DNA of 64,000 nt from positions 1-64,000 of the forward strand of contig JAFMEA010000005.1 in NCBI GenBank assembly GCA_017856985.1, given 5' to 3'. Position 1 is the stretch's first letter, and every line of letters starts with the position of its first letter. Both the position numbers and the translations under genes were made by a program. This document shows positions 18,219-28,335 of this stretch, one piece after another. This stretch comes from Planktomarina sp. (GTDB lineage Bacteria > Pseudomonadota > Alphaproteobacteria > Rhodobacterales > Rhodobacteraceae). The notes under the pieces were generated by a model, which had not been told where the DNA came from, made no database searches, and was given only the letters and a program-made list of their open reading frames with translations.

Positions 18219-18764
18219 GTGAAGAAAACTAAACCTCTAAAAAATTGGGTTAAACAGCTGCAGCAGGTACAAAAAAGTCAAGATTCGAAAGCGTTTGCGG
18301 AACTTTTTGATTATTTTGCGCCCCGTGTTAAGTCTTTTCTAATAAGATCTGGGGCCTCAAACAGCATGGCAGAAGACTGCGCACAGGAAGTCATGGCAAC
18401 AGTCTGGCTTAAAGCACATCTATTTGACCCAAGCCGTGCAAGTGTATCAACTTGGATTTTTACAATTGCTAGAAACAAAAATATTGACGCGCTTCGTAAA
18501 CAGCGCCGCCCTGAGCCAGAAGATTTAACCTGGGGCCCAGAATCTGAACCTGAAGCAGCTGATATTTTAACCTTACAGCAAGAAACAGAGCAACTGCGAT
18601 TAGCAATGTCAGCACTTCCAGATGCACAGCAAGCACTCCTACAGAAAGCTTATTTTGGAGATTTGAGTCATAGGGAAATTGCCATAGAAACTGGCCTGCC
18701 CCTTGGCACAATCAAATCGCGCCTTAGGTTAGCACTAGATAAATTACGTCAGACCATGAGATGA
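18219..18764 (+). CDS. rpoE: RpoE-type ECF sigma factor paired with ChrR (ECF11-like)
   Basis: This 181-residue group 4 sigma factor has region 2 at about 25-95 (FAELFDYFAPRVKSFLIRSGA, DCAQEVMATVWLKA, VSTWIFTIARNKNIDALRK) and region 4 at about 125-178 (LSHREIAIETGLPLGTIKSR, a helix-turn-helix). Sigma factors of this group direct the singlet-oxygen/photooxidative response. A GTG start is used, with no strong ribosome site (an AAAAGG lies about 15 bases upstream). The gene overlaps chrR by four bases, so sigma and anti-sigma are made in step. It is divergent from the lipid-related operon that it probably controls. The 18000-18218 gap has one TGATCT at 18074-18079 resembling a -35 box for this sigma class, without a clear -10. 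Confidence 0.93.
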   Translation: MKKTKPLKNWVKQLQQVQKSQDSKAFAELFDYFAPRVKSFLIRSGASNSMAEDCAQEVMATVWLKAHLFDPSRASVSTWIFTIARNKNIDALRKQRRPEPEDLTWGPESEPEAADILTLQQETEQLRLAMSALPDAQQALLQKAYFGDLSHREIAIETGLPLGTIKSRLRLALDKLRQTMR

Positions 18765-19408
18765 ATGATATGAATGATATAAAACACCACCTGAACGATG
18801 AATTATTATTAGGATATTCCGCAGGGGCTCTCCCTGAGGCCTTTAATCTGATCGTAGCAACTCACTTAGAAATGTGTGATAAATGTCGAGCAGCTGCCCA
18901 AGCTTTTGACTCTGTTGGTGGAGTTTTGTTAGACGAAACAGCAAAAGTTTCAATGTCCAAGGATGCCCTGCCAAAAACGTTGGCTTTAATTTCGAAGGTG
19001 CCAAAAAGAAAAGACTCTGAGCAAAAAACCGAAATCCCAAATCCATTAGCCGCATATGTCGGCAGCAGTTTAGATAACATTAAATGGCGTCCAATTGGTA
19101 TGGGCGTGCGCCAAGCCGTTTTGAAAACCTCTAAATCAGCCACTGCGCGATTGCTCTACATCCCAGCCGGCTCAGTCGTTCCGGATCATGGACACCGTGG
19201 CACTGAACTAACGCTTGTGCTGAAAGGGGCTTTCTCTGATGAGACTGCTAAGTTCACAGTTGGTGATATAGAAATGGCTGACCAAAGCATAGAGCATACG
19301 CCCACAGCAGAAATTGGTGAAGATTGTATTTGTCTTACCGCCACTGATGCGCCATTACGCTTTAACTCATGGTTTCCAAGACTGGCGCAGCGTTTCTTGA
19401 GAATTTAA
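18761..19408 (+). CDS. chrR: ChrR-type zinc anti-sigma factor with cupin domain
   Basis: This 215-residue ChrR family protein holds its cognate ECF sigma inactive until singlet oxygen or organic peroxide triggers release. The N-terminal anti-sigma domain (about 1-85) carries a zinc site consistent with His10, His35, Cys39 and Cys42 (HLEMCDKC). The C-terminal cupin-like domain (about 100-195) has the metal-ligand pattern H-x-H-x4-E in DHGHRGTEL and a later His in EHTPTAE, which the family needs for the response. The ATG overlaps the sigma stop codon. All key ligands are present, so the switch should be functional. Confidence 0.93.
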   Translation: MNDMNDIKHHLNDELLLGYSAGALPEAFNLIVATHLEMCDKCRAAAQAFDSVGGVLLDETAKVSMSKDALPKTLALISKVPKRKDSEQKTEIPNPLAAYVGSSLDNIKWRPIGMGVRQAVLKTSKSATARLLYIPAGSVVPDHGHRGTELTLVLKGAFSDETAKFTVGDIEMADQSIEHTPTAEIGEDCICLTATDAPLRFNSWFPRLAQRFLRI

Positions 19409-19604
19409 ACTACTAAAATAAATTTACATCCAGCCAGTAATTCTTTCCCTTTAGACATTCATAATTCGCTTCTGATACCTTTTAATCTTATTTTTGAGAA
19501 CTGTTCCCAAAGACAAAGTAGACTAGTTAAAAAAAAATTAAGTAGTAGTGGGACCTAAAAGAAACTACTTAAAGTAAAACAAACTAGTTTAGTGGGCTTT
19601 AAAA

Positions 19605-21299
19605 TTGGCAATTAAAGTATCAAATAATGCTGTTTTACTGTTGTTGGGAGCTCTGTTTGTTGGCGTGAGCTTGGGCGCTGCAGGAGCGGTAACGGCACAT
19701 TATTTTAGATCAGGCATCAATCTAATAAGTGTTGTCTTTGAAGGACCCAAAACTTTTACTCAAAGGTTTATTCTTTATAATTTTTCTCTTGGCCTGGCAG
19801 TTTTCATTATACTTTGGCTAAAAAAAATTTCTAATTATAAAGAATGGCAAGGTCCAGCGGACACTATTTATTCCGTTCATAGAATAGATAACGAAATAAA
19901 TATTAAGCTTGGAATTTTTAGTACATTGGCCGCTTTTGTGTCTGCCTCTGGTGGAGCATCAGTTGGTCAATATGGTCCACTTGTTCATCTTGGCGCAACC
20001 ATTGGTTCATGGTTGAAAACAAAGATTTCACTAAACTTTTCAACTGATGTCTTCATAGGTGCCGGAATTGCTGCAGCTATATCAGCAGGTTTTGGCGCGC
20101 CATTAGCGGGTATAATTTTTGCGCACGAAGCAATTTTGAGACATTTTGCTTTTAAAGCCTTAGCCCCAATCGCAATAGCCTCGACCGTATCCTTTGGAAT
20201 AACACAAGCAGTTTGGCCATCAGTGCCATTTTTTGAGCAAACAATATTAAATGAAACCATAGGCTTAATGATTCTAATATCTTGTTTGGTTGGACCAATA
20301 TTCGGATTTATTGCTGTCATATTTATGAAATCATTATTATTCTTTGCATCATTACCCAAGTTACTTAAATTAAAACCACTGCATTCAGCAGTAATAATGG
20401 TACCGTGCCTCAGCTTAATTGGTGCGCTTGTACCGGGGGTAATGGGACTTGGGTCACAAACCCTCTGGTCTTTGCTTCAAAACGAAACCTTGTTGGCCTT
20501 AGTCCTTCTTATTCTATTTGGAAAAATAATCGCGACATCTATTTCACTTGGATTTGGCTTTTTTGGTGGTGTGTTCTCACCAGCACTACTTATTGGCGCA
20601 GCAGCTGGTGCATCTGTATCTCAAATTTTAACGATAACTGGGCTTTACGTTTCATCAGGTCCAGAAATAGTTATCTGCGGTATGGCTGCTGTGGCTGGCG
20701 CGGTAATAGGTGCGCCCATATCGATGACAATCATTGTTCTGGAACTTACCGGCTCATACGAGCTAGCCATGATGTCTTTAACTGGTATTGTGACTGCTAT
20801 CATGTTCAGTCATCACTATTTTGGACATTCATATTTTGATAAACAATTAATGCTTAGAAATATAGATCTGAGCCACGGCCGCAGTGGCTTACTACTAATG
20901 GAAAAATCTATTGAACCACTTATTTCTGCTGATTTCATCACGGTCAAAGCAGAAACCACCGTGGCTAATGCTATAGAGCTAATGGCAACTGATAATAAAA
21001 GTGAGGCTTACATAGAAACGGAAACAGGAACTTTTTTTGGTAAGGTTTACCTCAGCTCACTCATTTCAATTAAACCAGAAGCTTTGTTGAGTCCTTATGC
21101 TGATGATAAACCAATTTTCCTCAATTCAGATGCGTCTCTTCAGCAAGCAATTGAAGTTGCCTCTCATTTTGTCGGTGAAGCAATTCCTGTTTTAGATCGG
21201 TCAGACAATACACTAATGGGAGTAATTTCAGAGGGTGATATTTTTAAGGCTTATTTAAACCTCCAAACACAAATTATAGATTTAGAACATAAAGATTAG
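19605..21299 (+). CDS. CLC-family chloride channel/transporter with C-terminal CBS pair
   Basis: This 564-residue membrane protein of the CLC family has about ten or more hydrophobic segments followed by a cytoplasmic region (about 430-560) that looks like two CBS domains (ISADFITVKAETTVANAI, VLDRSDNTLMGVISEGDIF). Core motifs are GQYGPLVHLGA, GAPLAGIIFAHE and GFFGGVFSPALLIG. The second residue of the classical GREGP motif, the gating glutamate of coupled chloride/proton exchangers, is tyrosine here (G-Q-Y-G-P), so uncoupled channel-like behaviour or altered gating is possible. A TTG start at 19605 lacks a clear ribosome site, so the exact N-terminus is uncertain. The 196-base gap upstream holds no visible gene. 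Confidence 0.9.
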   Translation: MAIKVSNNAVLLLLGALFVGVSLGAAGAVTAHYFRSGINLISVVFEGPKTFTQRFILYNFSLGLAVFIILWLKKISNYKEWQGPADTIYSVHRIDNEINIKLGIFSTLAAFVSASGGASVGQYGPLVHLGATIGSWLKTKISLNFSTDVFIGAGIAAAISAGFGAPLAGIIFAHEAILRHFAFKALAPIAIASTVSFGITQAVWPSVPFFEQTILNETIGLMILISCLVGPIFGFIAVIFMKSLLFFASLPKLLKLKPLHSAVIMVPCLSLIGALVPGVMGLGSQTLWSLLQNETLLALVLLILFGKIIATSISLGFGFFGGVFSPALLIGAAAGASVSQILTITGLYVSSGPEIVICGMAAVAGAVIGAPISMTIIVLELTGSYELAMMSLTGIVTAIMFSHHYFGHSYFDKQLMLRNIDLSHGRSGLLLMEKSIEPLISADFITVKAETTVANAIELMATDNKSEAYIETETGTFFGKVYLSSLISIKPEALLSPYADDKPIFLNSDASLQQAIEVASHFVGEAIPVLDRSDNTLMGVISEGDIFKAYLNLQTQIIDLEHKD

Positions 21300-21328
21300 T
21301 AAACTAGACCCTTCAAGCACCAAGACTG

Positions 21329-22468
21329 TCATGACTTATTTATTGGCACAACATTTTCTACCACTTCTATTTCCTCAAAATCAAAATTGTCTAGCTTATG
21401 TGCCCTTTTTCCAGCACGCTCTGCGGCGGTTGTAATTCCTTCTACATCTTTCCGAGCCTGTCCAAAATGTATGTTCAGCTTTTCAACGCGATCAACTACC
21501 AATTCAACATCACGATGTAAAAGTCGCAGTGCAGTGCGAATAGCGCCAGCTTGTTCACGCATTCGAGCATCTTTCAAAATGGCCCGCATAGTGTTGAGCG
21601 TTGCCATGCATGTGGTGGGAGACACAATCCAAACATGTGCTTCAAATCCATCCCTAACCAATTCAGGAAAGTTGGAGTGTAGCTCCGCATAAACTGATTC
21701 TGAGGGTAAAAACATTAATGCACCATCAGCCGTTTCACCGTCCAAAATATATTTTTCAGAAATAGCTTTGATGTGGGCCTTCACGCTAGTACGCATAAAT
21801 TTAGCAGCCTCATTAACTTCCCAATCTGTCGTTGCATTTCTTAAGGCTTCGTATGCTTCCAATGGAAACTTACTATCAATAACAATTGGCCCAGGAGGGT
21901 TAGGTAAATGGATCAAGCAATCAGCACGCTTTCCATTTGATAGTGTTACCTGCCAAGCATAAGCATCAGATGGTAGGGCCTTACTTACAATCTCTTGTAA
22001 TTGAATTTCACCAAAAGCCCCACGAGTTTGCTTATTTGACAAAATATCTTGTAAACTAAGCACATCGCCTGAAAGCTTTTGAATATTATCTTGGGCTTTA
22101 TCAATGGTAACCAATCTCTGCTGTAATTCTCCCAAAGACTTAGCTGTATTTTTTGCGCTCGAGTTTAAGTTAAGGCTCATCTGCTCCTGAACTGATGCTA
22201 GGCGGGCCTCCATTAACTTAATCATATTTCCCTGTTGAGCTGCCTGCGACTCAGAAACATGGGTTAAGCCACCTGCTAGCTGTTGCTGACCATCTCCTAT
22301 TATTTGAACTCTCTGATTTAGGGACTCTAGCTGATTGCCAAGAGGAACGGTTGCATTAGCAGAACGTGATGCAGCGCGGGCAACAAAGATTAATAAAATA
22401 ACAACTAAAAAAGCAATTAAACTAATTCCGACTAGCAGAGCTAAAGTAATTTCAGGGGTCATTATCAT
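21329..22468 (-). CDS. rmuC: RmuC family DNA recombination protein
   Basis: This 379-residue protein has one N-terminal membrane helix (about 7-30), a coiled-coil stretch (about 40-150) and a C-terminal nuclease-like RmuC domain (FGEIQLQEIVSKALP, ADCLIHLPNPPGPIVIDSKFPLEAY, LMFLPSESVY, VSPTTCMATLNTM). RmuC limits inversions at short repeats and is thought to act as a nuclease on DNA structures; its in vivo role remains poorly defined. The start overlaps the mutL stop by four bases, so a mismatch-repair gene and an anti-rearrangement gene are translationally linked. Confidence 0.92.
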   Translation of the reverse strand: MIMTPEITLALLVGISLIAFLVVILLIFVARAASRSANATVPLGNQLESLNQRVQIIGDGQQQLAGGLTHVSESQAAQQGNMIKLMEARLASVQEQMSLNLNSSAKNTAKSLGELQQRLVTIDKAQDNIQKLSGDVLSLQDILSNKQTRGAFGEIQLQEIVSKALPSDAYAWQVTLSNGKRADCLIHLPNPPGPIVIDSKFPLEAYEALRNATTDWEVNEAAKFMRTSVKAHIKAISEKYILDGETADGALMFLPSESVYAELHSNFPELVRDGFEAHVWIVSPTTCMATLNTMRAILKDARMREQAGAIRTALRLLHRDVELVVDRVEKLNIHFGQARKDVEGITTAAERAGKRAHKLDNFDFEEIEVVENVVPINKS

Positions 22469-24270
22469 GTTCTTCCAAACAGTTTTTCAATATCAGTCAT
22501 GGCGAGGCTCACATAAGTCGGTCGACCATGATTGCATTGGCCCGAATGTGGCGTAGCTTCCATTTCACGCAATAAGGCGTTCATTTCATCAGCCTGCATA
22601 CGCCTACCTGTACGTACTGATCCATGGCAGGCTACCCTACTTAAAATAGATTCAATGTGTGAGCTCAGACTCTCCGTAACTCCATTTTCAGCTAGCTCAT
22701 CAATAATATCTAGCACTAGTTTTTTGACATCAACTTGTCCTAATATCGCTGGTATTGTTTGTATTGAAACAGCACCCTGGCCAAACGGCTCAACGGTAAG
22801 TCCCAGCTCCATTAAGAATTCACTTTTCTCCAAAATCAGGGCAGTTTCACTATCTGAAAGAATAATCACTTCTGGAATTAAAAGTGCTTGAGATTTTATG
22901 CCAAACGATTTCAATTGTGATTTCATTTTCTCATATATAATTCGCTCATGCGCAGCGTGCGCATCAACAATGACCAAGCCGTTCTCAGTTTGTGACAATA
23001 TATAGTTCTCATGTAGTTGGGCCCGAGCAGCTCCTAGAGGCAAGCTTTGGGATTCAGCCTTACACACCACCTCAGTTCGAGCAGATGGCTCTACGTCAAA
23101 CATATTCTTTGTGTCTGAAGATTCAAACTGTCCAACCACACGGGAATGCCGGTCCATTTGATAAACGCGGGATTCAGCGGGCACTTCAAATTTTCCAAGA
23201 GCTGCATCTGACACAGTCGATGACGAACGATGTCCAGCCTCTGCTAAAGCATGGCGAACCCCAGACACAAGAAGCCCACGCACTAAAGCTGGCTCTCTAA
23301 AACGTACCTCCGCTTTAGAAGGATGCACGTTTACATCTACCCGGGTGGGCTCACACTCTACAAACAATGCAACAGCGGGATGTCGATCTCGGGATAAGAA
23401 ATCTGAGTAAGCCCCTCGTAATCCACCTAAAAGCAGTTTGTCCCTTACGGGTCGGCCATTAACAAAAAGAAATTGAGATACAGCAGCGCCCCGAGAATAA
23501 GTTGGAAGGCCTGCAAATCCTGTCAAACGGATTTCTTCACGCTCCGCGTCTACAGCTATAGAATTTTCAACAAACGCTGAGCCCATCACCTGAGCTAATC
23601 GACTACGCAATGCATCAAACATATTGCCTTGTTCAGCCTGAACTCGCAAAACTATGCGTTCTGTTGCCATGTCACGTAAACAAAATGCAATGGAAGGTTC
23701 CGCTATTGCCAGCCGGCGCATGATATCAGCAATCGCCTTGGACTCTGCCCTATCAGATCTTAAAAACTTCAGGCGCGCAGGGGTAGCATAAAACAAGTCA
23801 CTAAGTGTTACCCGGGTTCCTGGCTGCATGGCCACTGGTCTAACTGAGCTCAGCTTTCCACCCTCAACCTCTAATACCGCCCCGTCAGACTGCAAACACC
23901 GGCTCATGATCGTAAGCTTTCCGACTGCACCGAGTGAAGGCAAGGCCTCTCCCCGAAACCCAAAACTTTGAATATTTAAAAGATTAGAGCCATCAATTTT
24001 ACTGGTGGCATGTCGCATCATAGCCATTGGCAAATCTTCAGCAGAAATACCACAACCATTATCAGTACAGCAAATAAAGGATTTTCCTCCATCTGCGTAG
24101 TCAACATCAATACGCGTCGCGCCAGAATCTATCGCGTTCTCAACGAGTTCTTTAATTGCTGACGCCGGTCTTTCTACAACTTCACCAGCGGCAATCTGAT
24201 TAATTGCTGTTTCATCCAACTGTCGAATCACAGGTTGGGGTTGGCCTATGTTGGGGTCGTTACTAAGCAT
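22465..24270 (-). CDS. mutL: MutL, DNA mismatch repair protein
   Basis: MutL couples MutS mismatch recognition to strand incision. The 601-residue protein has an N-terminal GHKL ATPase (ELVENAIDSGAT, DNGCGI, GFRGEALPSLG), a transducer domain (FVNGRPV, DVNVHPSKAEVRF) and a C-terminal dimerisation domain. The C-terminal metal-endonuclease motif is present in the form DAHAAHERIIYE (canonical DQHAx2Ex4E, with Q replaced by A), and CNHGRP corresponds to CPHGRP. This therefore looks like an endonuclease-type MutL, as expected for a bacterium without MutH. It is followed directly by rmuC. Confidence 0.95.
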   Translation of the reverse strand: MLSNDPNIGQPQPVIRQLDETAINQIAAGEVVERPASAIKELVENAIDSGATRIDVDYADGGKSFICCTDNGCGISAEDLPMAMMRHATSKIDGSNLLNIQSFGFRGEALPSLGAVGKLTIMSRCLQSDGAVLEVEGGKLSSVRPVAMQPGTRVTLSDLFYATPARLKFLRSDRAESKAIADIMRRLAIAEPSIAFCLRDMATERIVLRVQAEQGNMFDALRSRLAQVMGSAFVENSIAVDAEREEIRLTGFAGLPTYSRGAAVSQFLFVNGRPVRDKLLLGGLRGAYSDFLSRDRHPAVALFVECEPTRVDVNVHPSKAEVRFREPALVRGLLVSGVRHALAEAGHRSSSTVSDAALGKFEVPAESRVYQMDRHSRVVGQFESSDTKNMFDVEPSARTEVVCKAESQSLPLGAARAQLHENYILSQTENGLVIVDAHAAHERIIYEKMKSQLKSFGIKSQALLIPEVIILSDSETALILEKSEFLMELGLTVEPFGQGAVSIQTIPAILGQVDVKKLVLDIIDELAENGVTESLSSHIESILSRVACHGSVRTGRRMQADEMNALLREMEATPHSGQCNHGRPTYVSLAMTDIEKLFGRT

Positions 24271-24438
24271 AACACTACCAGTAGCATATTATGCTCCGAT
24301 TCTACCACTCTTCCTTCAATTCTTTTGGCAACTAAAATTCTATAAATATGGAAAAAATAGCTTTTGAATGTATTACCAAAATTCAATTAATAAAAAGTAG
24401 TACAATGAAATTAAAATTTAAAAGAAAATGCACAATTT

Positions 24439-24924
24439 TTAGCGGTTTTCCTCAAGCTTTTTATCGTTATCTGAAGAGAATAGAACCATTCCCAATATGC
24501 CTATAAAAATTGTAATGTCCGCAACATTAAAAGCATATGGGTTTTGAAATCCACAACACGTGATATTCAAAAAATCAGCCACCCCGCCATATAAAATTCG
24601 ATCAATTGAATTACCTAGCGCTCCTCCAATCACAAAACCACCAGATATAAGGACAAAGAGACCTTTTTCGCCTCGAATCATGTACAATACAAAAGCACAT
24701 ATAATCAGCGAGAGGACCACCAAAAACCAACGCACTAGGTCCCCATTACCAGAAAGAAGCCCAAAATTGATGCCAGTATTCCACGCCATACGAAATTGAA
24801 TAAACCCCGGCCAAACATCAATCGTACCTTTTGAAATCAAACCCATCCAATGTACAATCGTAATTTTTGTGGCCTGGTCCAACACAAAAGTAAGGGCCGT
24901 ACTCCAAAGTAAAACTTTTTTCAT
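24439..24924 (-). CDS. lspA: LspA, lipoprotein signal peptidase (signal peptidase II)
   Basis: This 161-residue inner-membrane aspartic peptidase removes signal peptides from diacylglyceryl-modified prolipoproteins. Four hydrophobic segments are visible. Family signatures are NTGINFGLLSG, GGALGNSIDRILYGGVADF and FNVADITIFIG, which contain the two catalytic aspartates. The start is one base after the purH stop codon, so it is read from the purH transcript. Length is normal. Confidence 0.95.
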   Translation of the reverse strand: MKKVLLWSTALTFVLDQATKITIVHWMGLISKGTIDVWPGFIQFRMAWNTGINFGLLSGNGDLVRWFLVVLSLIICAFVLYMIRGEKGLFVLISGGFVIGGALGNSIDRILYGGVADFLNITCCGFQNPYAFNVADITIFIGILGMVLFSSDNDKKLEENR

Positions 24925-24925
24925 G

Positions 24926-26512
24926 CTAATGCCTAAAATGTCTCATCCCAGTAAATATCATAGTTAAACCAGCTGCATTAGCTGCCGCAATAACTTCTTC
25001 ATCCCGAACGGAGCCGCCTGGTTGGATAATCGCCATAGCGCCAGCTTCAGCAACTGTCAGTATCCCATCTGCAAATGGAAAAAATGCATCGGATGCCACA
25101 ACTGATCCATGAGTTAATGGGTTCTTTAAATTGAGTTCTGCCGCCATCTCTCTCGCCTTGCGAGCCGCAATTAGGGCACTATCCACTCGGCTCATTTGCC
25201 CAGCGCCAATACCCACTGTTGCACCATTTTTCACATAAACTATCGCATTAGATTTTACATGCTTAGCAACCTTCCATGCAAAGAGCATATCACTTAACTC
25301 TGTAGAAGTTGGCGAACGTTTAGTTACCACTTTTAAGTCGTCAGGCGAGACCCGTCCCATATCTTTATCTTGAACCAAATATCCACCCAAAACTTGCCTG
25401 ATAGTTTGGCTTGTAATATTTACGTCAGGTAAGTTCTTAATCGTTAGCAGTCGCAAGTTTTTCTTCTTGGAAAATATTTTGCGTGCTTCATCATCTGCAT
25501 CAGGCGCTATTACTACTTCTGTAAAAATCTTACAAATTTCAGTAGCTGTGATACCATCTAGTTTTTGGTTCAGAGCCACAATGCCGCCAAACGCACTCTT
25601 CTGATCGCAATTAAAGGCTGCCTGATAAGCCTCTTTTAATGTAGCGGCCTGGCTTACTCCGCAGGGATTAGCATGTTTAATAATGGCGCACGCAGGACCC
25701 TCAGCTGGCCCAAATTCTCCAACTAGCTCTATTGCAGCATCAGTATCATTTATATTATTATAGGAAAGTTTTTTACCCTGATGCTGAACTGCAGTACCCA
25801 CGCCACTTTGTGAACCACTTTGCCCATAAAAAACTGCTGCCTGATGAGGGTTTTCCCCGTAACGCAACTCTTGGACGATAGAACCAGAAATAACCTTATA
25901 GCGTGGATTTACTTCCATCTCTTTAGCCATCCAATTTGAAATTGCAGCATCGTAAGATGCAGTTCGAGCAAACGCATTGAGCGCTAGTTTTTGTCGAAAA
26001 AAATAACTGGTTGAGCCTTTAAGTTCTGACAACTCTTTCAATAAATTAGAATAATCCTGAGTATCGGTAACCACAGTCACAAATTTGTGGTTTTTAGCGG
26101 CAGCCCGGATCATGGCGGGACCTCCAATATCAATATTTTCAATTGAAGCCATATAATCGGCACCATTAGCAACAGTTTCTTCAAAGGGGTACAGATTAAC
26201 AACCAACAAATCGATCCCAGTAATACCATACTCCTCCATTGCTTTGTTGTGGTTTGCGTTGTCACGCAAGGCCAACAGGCCACCATGCACACTTGGATGT
26301 AAAGTTTTAACACGGCCATCCATCATCTCAGGAAATCCAGTAATCGTTTCTACATCCAGAACGTCCAATCCAGCATCGCGAAGAGCAATTGCTGTACCAC
26401 CAGTAGAAACCAGCTCAACACCACGATCTACTAAAGCGTGGGCTAACTCTAGAAGGCCAGTTTTGTCAGATACCGAAATTAAAGCACGCCGAAGCTTTAT
26501 GAGGTCAATCAT
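24926..26512 (-). CDS. purH: PurH, bifunctional AICAR formyltransferase / IMP cyclohydrolase
   Basis: This 528-residue enzyme performs the last two steps of IMP synthesis. It formylates AICAR with 10-formyl-tetrahydrofolate and closes the ring. The N-terminal MGS-like cyclohydrolase domain (about 1-195) includes [10 protein letters not shown] and [11 protein letters not shown]. The C-terminal transformylase domain includes the Lys-His pair in [10 protein letters not shown], and [10 protein letters not shown] near the end. Length is standard. It lies between a heparinase-family gene upstream and lspA downstream, an arrangement common in Rhodobacterales. Confidence 0.96.
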   Translation of the reverse strand: MIDLIKLRRALISVSDKTGLLELAHALVDRGVELVSTGGTAIALRDAGLDVLDVETITGFPEMMDGRVKTLHPSVHGGLLALRDNANHNKAMEEYGITGIDLLVVNLYPFEETVANGADYMASIENIDIGGPAMIRAAAKNHKFVTVVTDTQDYSNLLKELSELKGSTSYFFRQKLALNAFARTASYDAAISNWMAKEMEVNPRYKVISGSIVQELRYGENPHQAAVFYGQSGSQSGVGTAVQHQGKKLSYNNINDTDAAIELVGEFGPAEGPACAIIKHANPCGVSQAATLKEAYQAAFNCDQKSAFGGIVALNQKLDGITATEICKIFTEVVIAPDADDEARKIFSKKKNLRLLTIKNLPDVNITSQTIRQVLGGYLVQDKDMGRVSPDDLKVVTKRSPTSTELSDMLFAWKVAKHVKSNAIVYVKNGATVGIGAGQMSRVDSALIAARKAREMAAELNLKNPLTHGSVVASDAFFPFADGILTVAEAGAMAIIQPGGSVRDEEVIAAANAAGLTMIFTGMRHFRH

Positions 26513-26550
26513 TATTAATCCTAATGGTAAGCCATTGTCCCAAGTTCTTT

Positions 26551-28269
26551 TTATTGAGTGGCTTCTTGCGACTTTTCAACTGATTTGGCTAGTGACCAGC
26601 GAACACGAGTTGTAAATTCCTTAATTTTCCCACTTAAAACAATTTGAGAAGTTTTACGCGGATAAATTAAATTATTATCAAAATACAAACTTTGTTCAAC
26701 CGATAGAACGCTAGATCCATCATGTCTAAGAACCCAAATGTCACCATTAATTAACGTCAGTGAAACGGCTAACCCCCCCGCTAATAGGCTTGCCTGAGCA
26801 TCAGGGTGGATATGAAACTGCACCGCGTATTTGAGTTCTCCAGAATGTTGTCCACGCATATAATCAAACTGTTTCATATCTTTCTTTTGGGGCGGATAAA
26901 GCTCATCCTCACCAGCCAAACTCTTACCATCAACAGGAAGATCCATAGTGCGGACATGCATCAGTCCATGGCTACTTTGATAGCCATTATGATTTATTTT
27001 GAGGCGAACTCCATCAATAGCCCTAGTTTTTTTTACCTTCACGATGTTTGGTACATCTTGAAGGTAGCTCAAATGCTTTTGGGCACTCTTAGAAAACCAG
27101 GAAGAGTTGACACCTTCAATTGTCATTGTTGAGTGTGAGGCAGTGCAGCGCCCAGCCAGGTGCAAATCATCTCCAAAGCTTGAGCCCGAACCACAGCTAA
27201 CAATTAATGGGTTGCGCCCTGTAGAAAGTTCGAACGCACCAGTAGAGGCATGCGCGTTGAAACTAGTAGGACCAGAGGCGGGTGCTTCGGCATCTACAAT
27301 TACAGCCGTTGCTCCCGACGTGAACCGTGAAAAACCCATAGCATTATCTTGGGGAATAGTTGGTCGTATTCCAGAGGCGGCGAGCGTTTGATCCAAAACA
27401 TATTCACTACCTGCCCCCCCCCCATGAAAACGTGCTAAAGTTCCATCACCATGCCTCAAACTGCGCAAAACTGGTGCCATTCTTGCAATTCTTTTTAGTA
27501 AAAGCTGAGGAGTTTTGGCCTTCACTAAATCAAGCGTTATTTTAATTTGAATTAATAAGCCAAAGACATTGAGTAATTCTTCTGGGTTTCGAGATAGCAA
27601 AGTACCCTCTGGACTAACGAGCGATTCACATTCAACGTCGAGCTCTTTTAAACCTGAAACAGCTAGGTGCTCCATTCCCACTAAAGAATATCCCGCACAA
27701 ACCAGACCGGATAATGCTTCAAAGCGTTCTATACTGGTAGACGCTTGCCGCCAACGCCGTGATAGAAAAACTGTCTGTAATGCCATCGAATAATAAAAAA
27801 TATCTACTGAATTCTTTGGAAGTATTTTCTGGATAAATATTGAATGGTTAATCCAGCGTATCAACCGGCGCCCAGTTAAATTAGAATTCCATCCGAGACC
27901 CTTTCCCATTCCGAATTTTGAAATCCACTCCAAGAGCCATGTCTGCGCTCGGCCGCGAGCTTCGTTGTCGCCAACTGCAGCTAAATCATCCAACCATCCA
28001 AAACTATGTAATTCAGCCTCAAACAAATCAGAAGGCATGGACTGGTCCCAAACGGATCCATCACCAACCTCCACAATATGCCCTTGCATCAAGAAATTGC
28101 CCTCAACCAGCTGTTTGCCAAGATCATATTGACCGATAGTCCAAGGTTCTGGCGTACTTAACACACCAACAGGTGGTCGGGACCAAGCGGCCCGACTCAA
28201 ATGCCAACGGTTTTCTATTTGAGTTAACCGGGACAACCGATATGGACTATCTCTTACAGGAATATGCAA
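26551..28269 (-). CDS. Heparinase II/III family protein
   Basis: This 572-residue protein has an alpha-helical toroid N-terminal half and a heparinase II/III-like beta domain in the C-terminal half (from about 330: [35 protein letters not shown]). Characterised relatives cleave acidic polysaccharides by beta-elimination. Members next to purH/rsmB in alphaproteobacteria are uncharacterised and may act on envelope glycans. No clear signal peptide is seen, which argues against a simple secreted lyase. A TTG start is used, with GAGG eight bases upstream; no ATG alternative exists near the N-terminus. Confidence 0.82.
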   Translation of the reverse strand: MHIPVRDSPYRLSRLTQIENRWHLSRAAWSRPPVGVLSTPEPWTIGQYDLGKQLVEGNFLMQGHIVEVGDGSVWDQSMPSDLFEAELHSFGWLDDLAAVGDNEARGRAQTWLLEWISKFGMGKGLGWNSNLTGRRLIRWINHSIFIQKILPKNSVDIFYYSMALQTVFLSRRWRQASTSIERFEALSGLVCAGYSLVGMEHLAVSGLKELDVECESLVSPEGTLLSRNPEELLNVFGLLIQIKITLDLVKAKTPQLLLKRIARMAPVLRSLRHGDGTLARFHGGGAGSEYVLDQTLAASGIRPTIPQDNAMGFSRFTSGATAVIVDAEAPASGPTSFNAHASTGAFELSTGRNPLIVSCGSGSSFGDDLHLAGRCTASHSTMTIEGVNSSWFSKSAQKHLSYLQDVPNIVKVKKTRAIDGVRLKINHNGYQSSHGLMHVRTMDLPVDGKSLAGEDELYPPQKKDMKQFDYMRGQHSGELKYAVQFHIHPDAQASLLAGGLAVSLTLINGDIWVLRHDGSSVLSVEQSLYFDNNLIYPRKTSQIVLSGKIKEFTTRVRWSLAKSVEKSQEATQ

Positions 28270-28335
28270 CCCTGATGCCTCACATTATGGGTAAACAATA
28301 CGCCCAAAATTTGCCCTGTGTCACCCCAGTAAATT

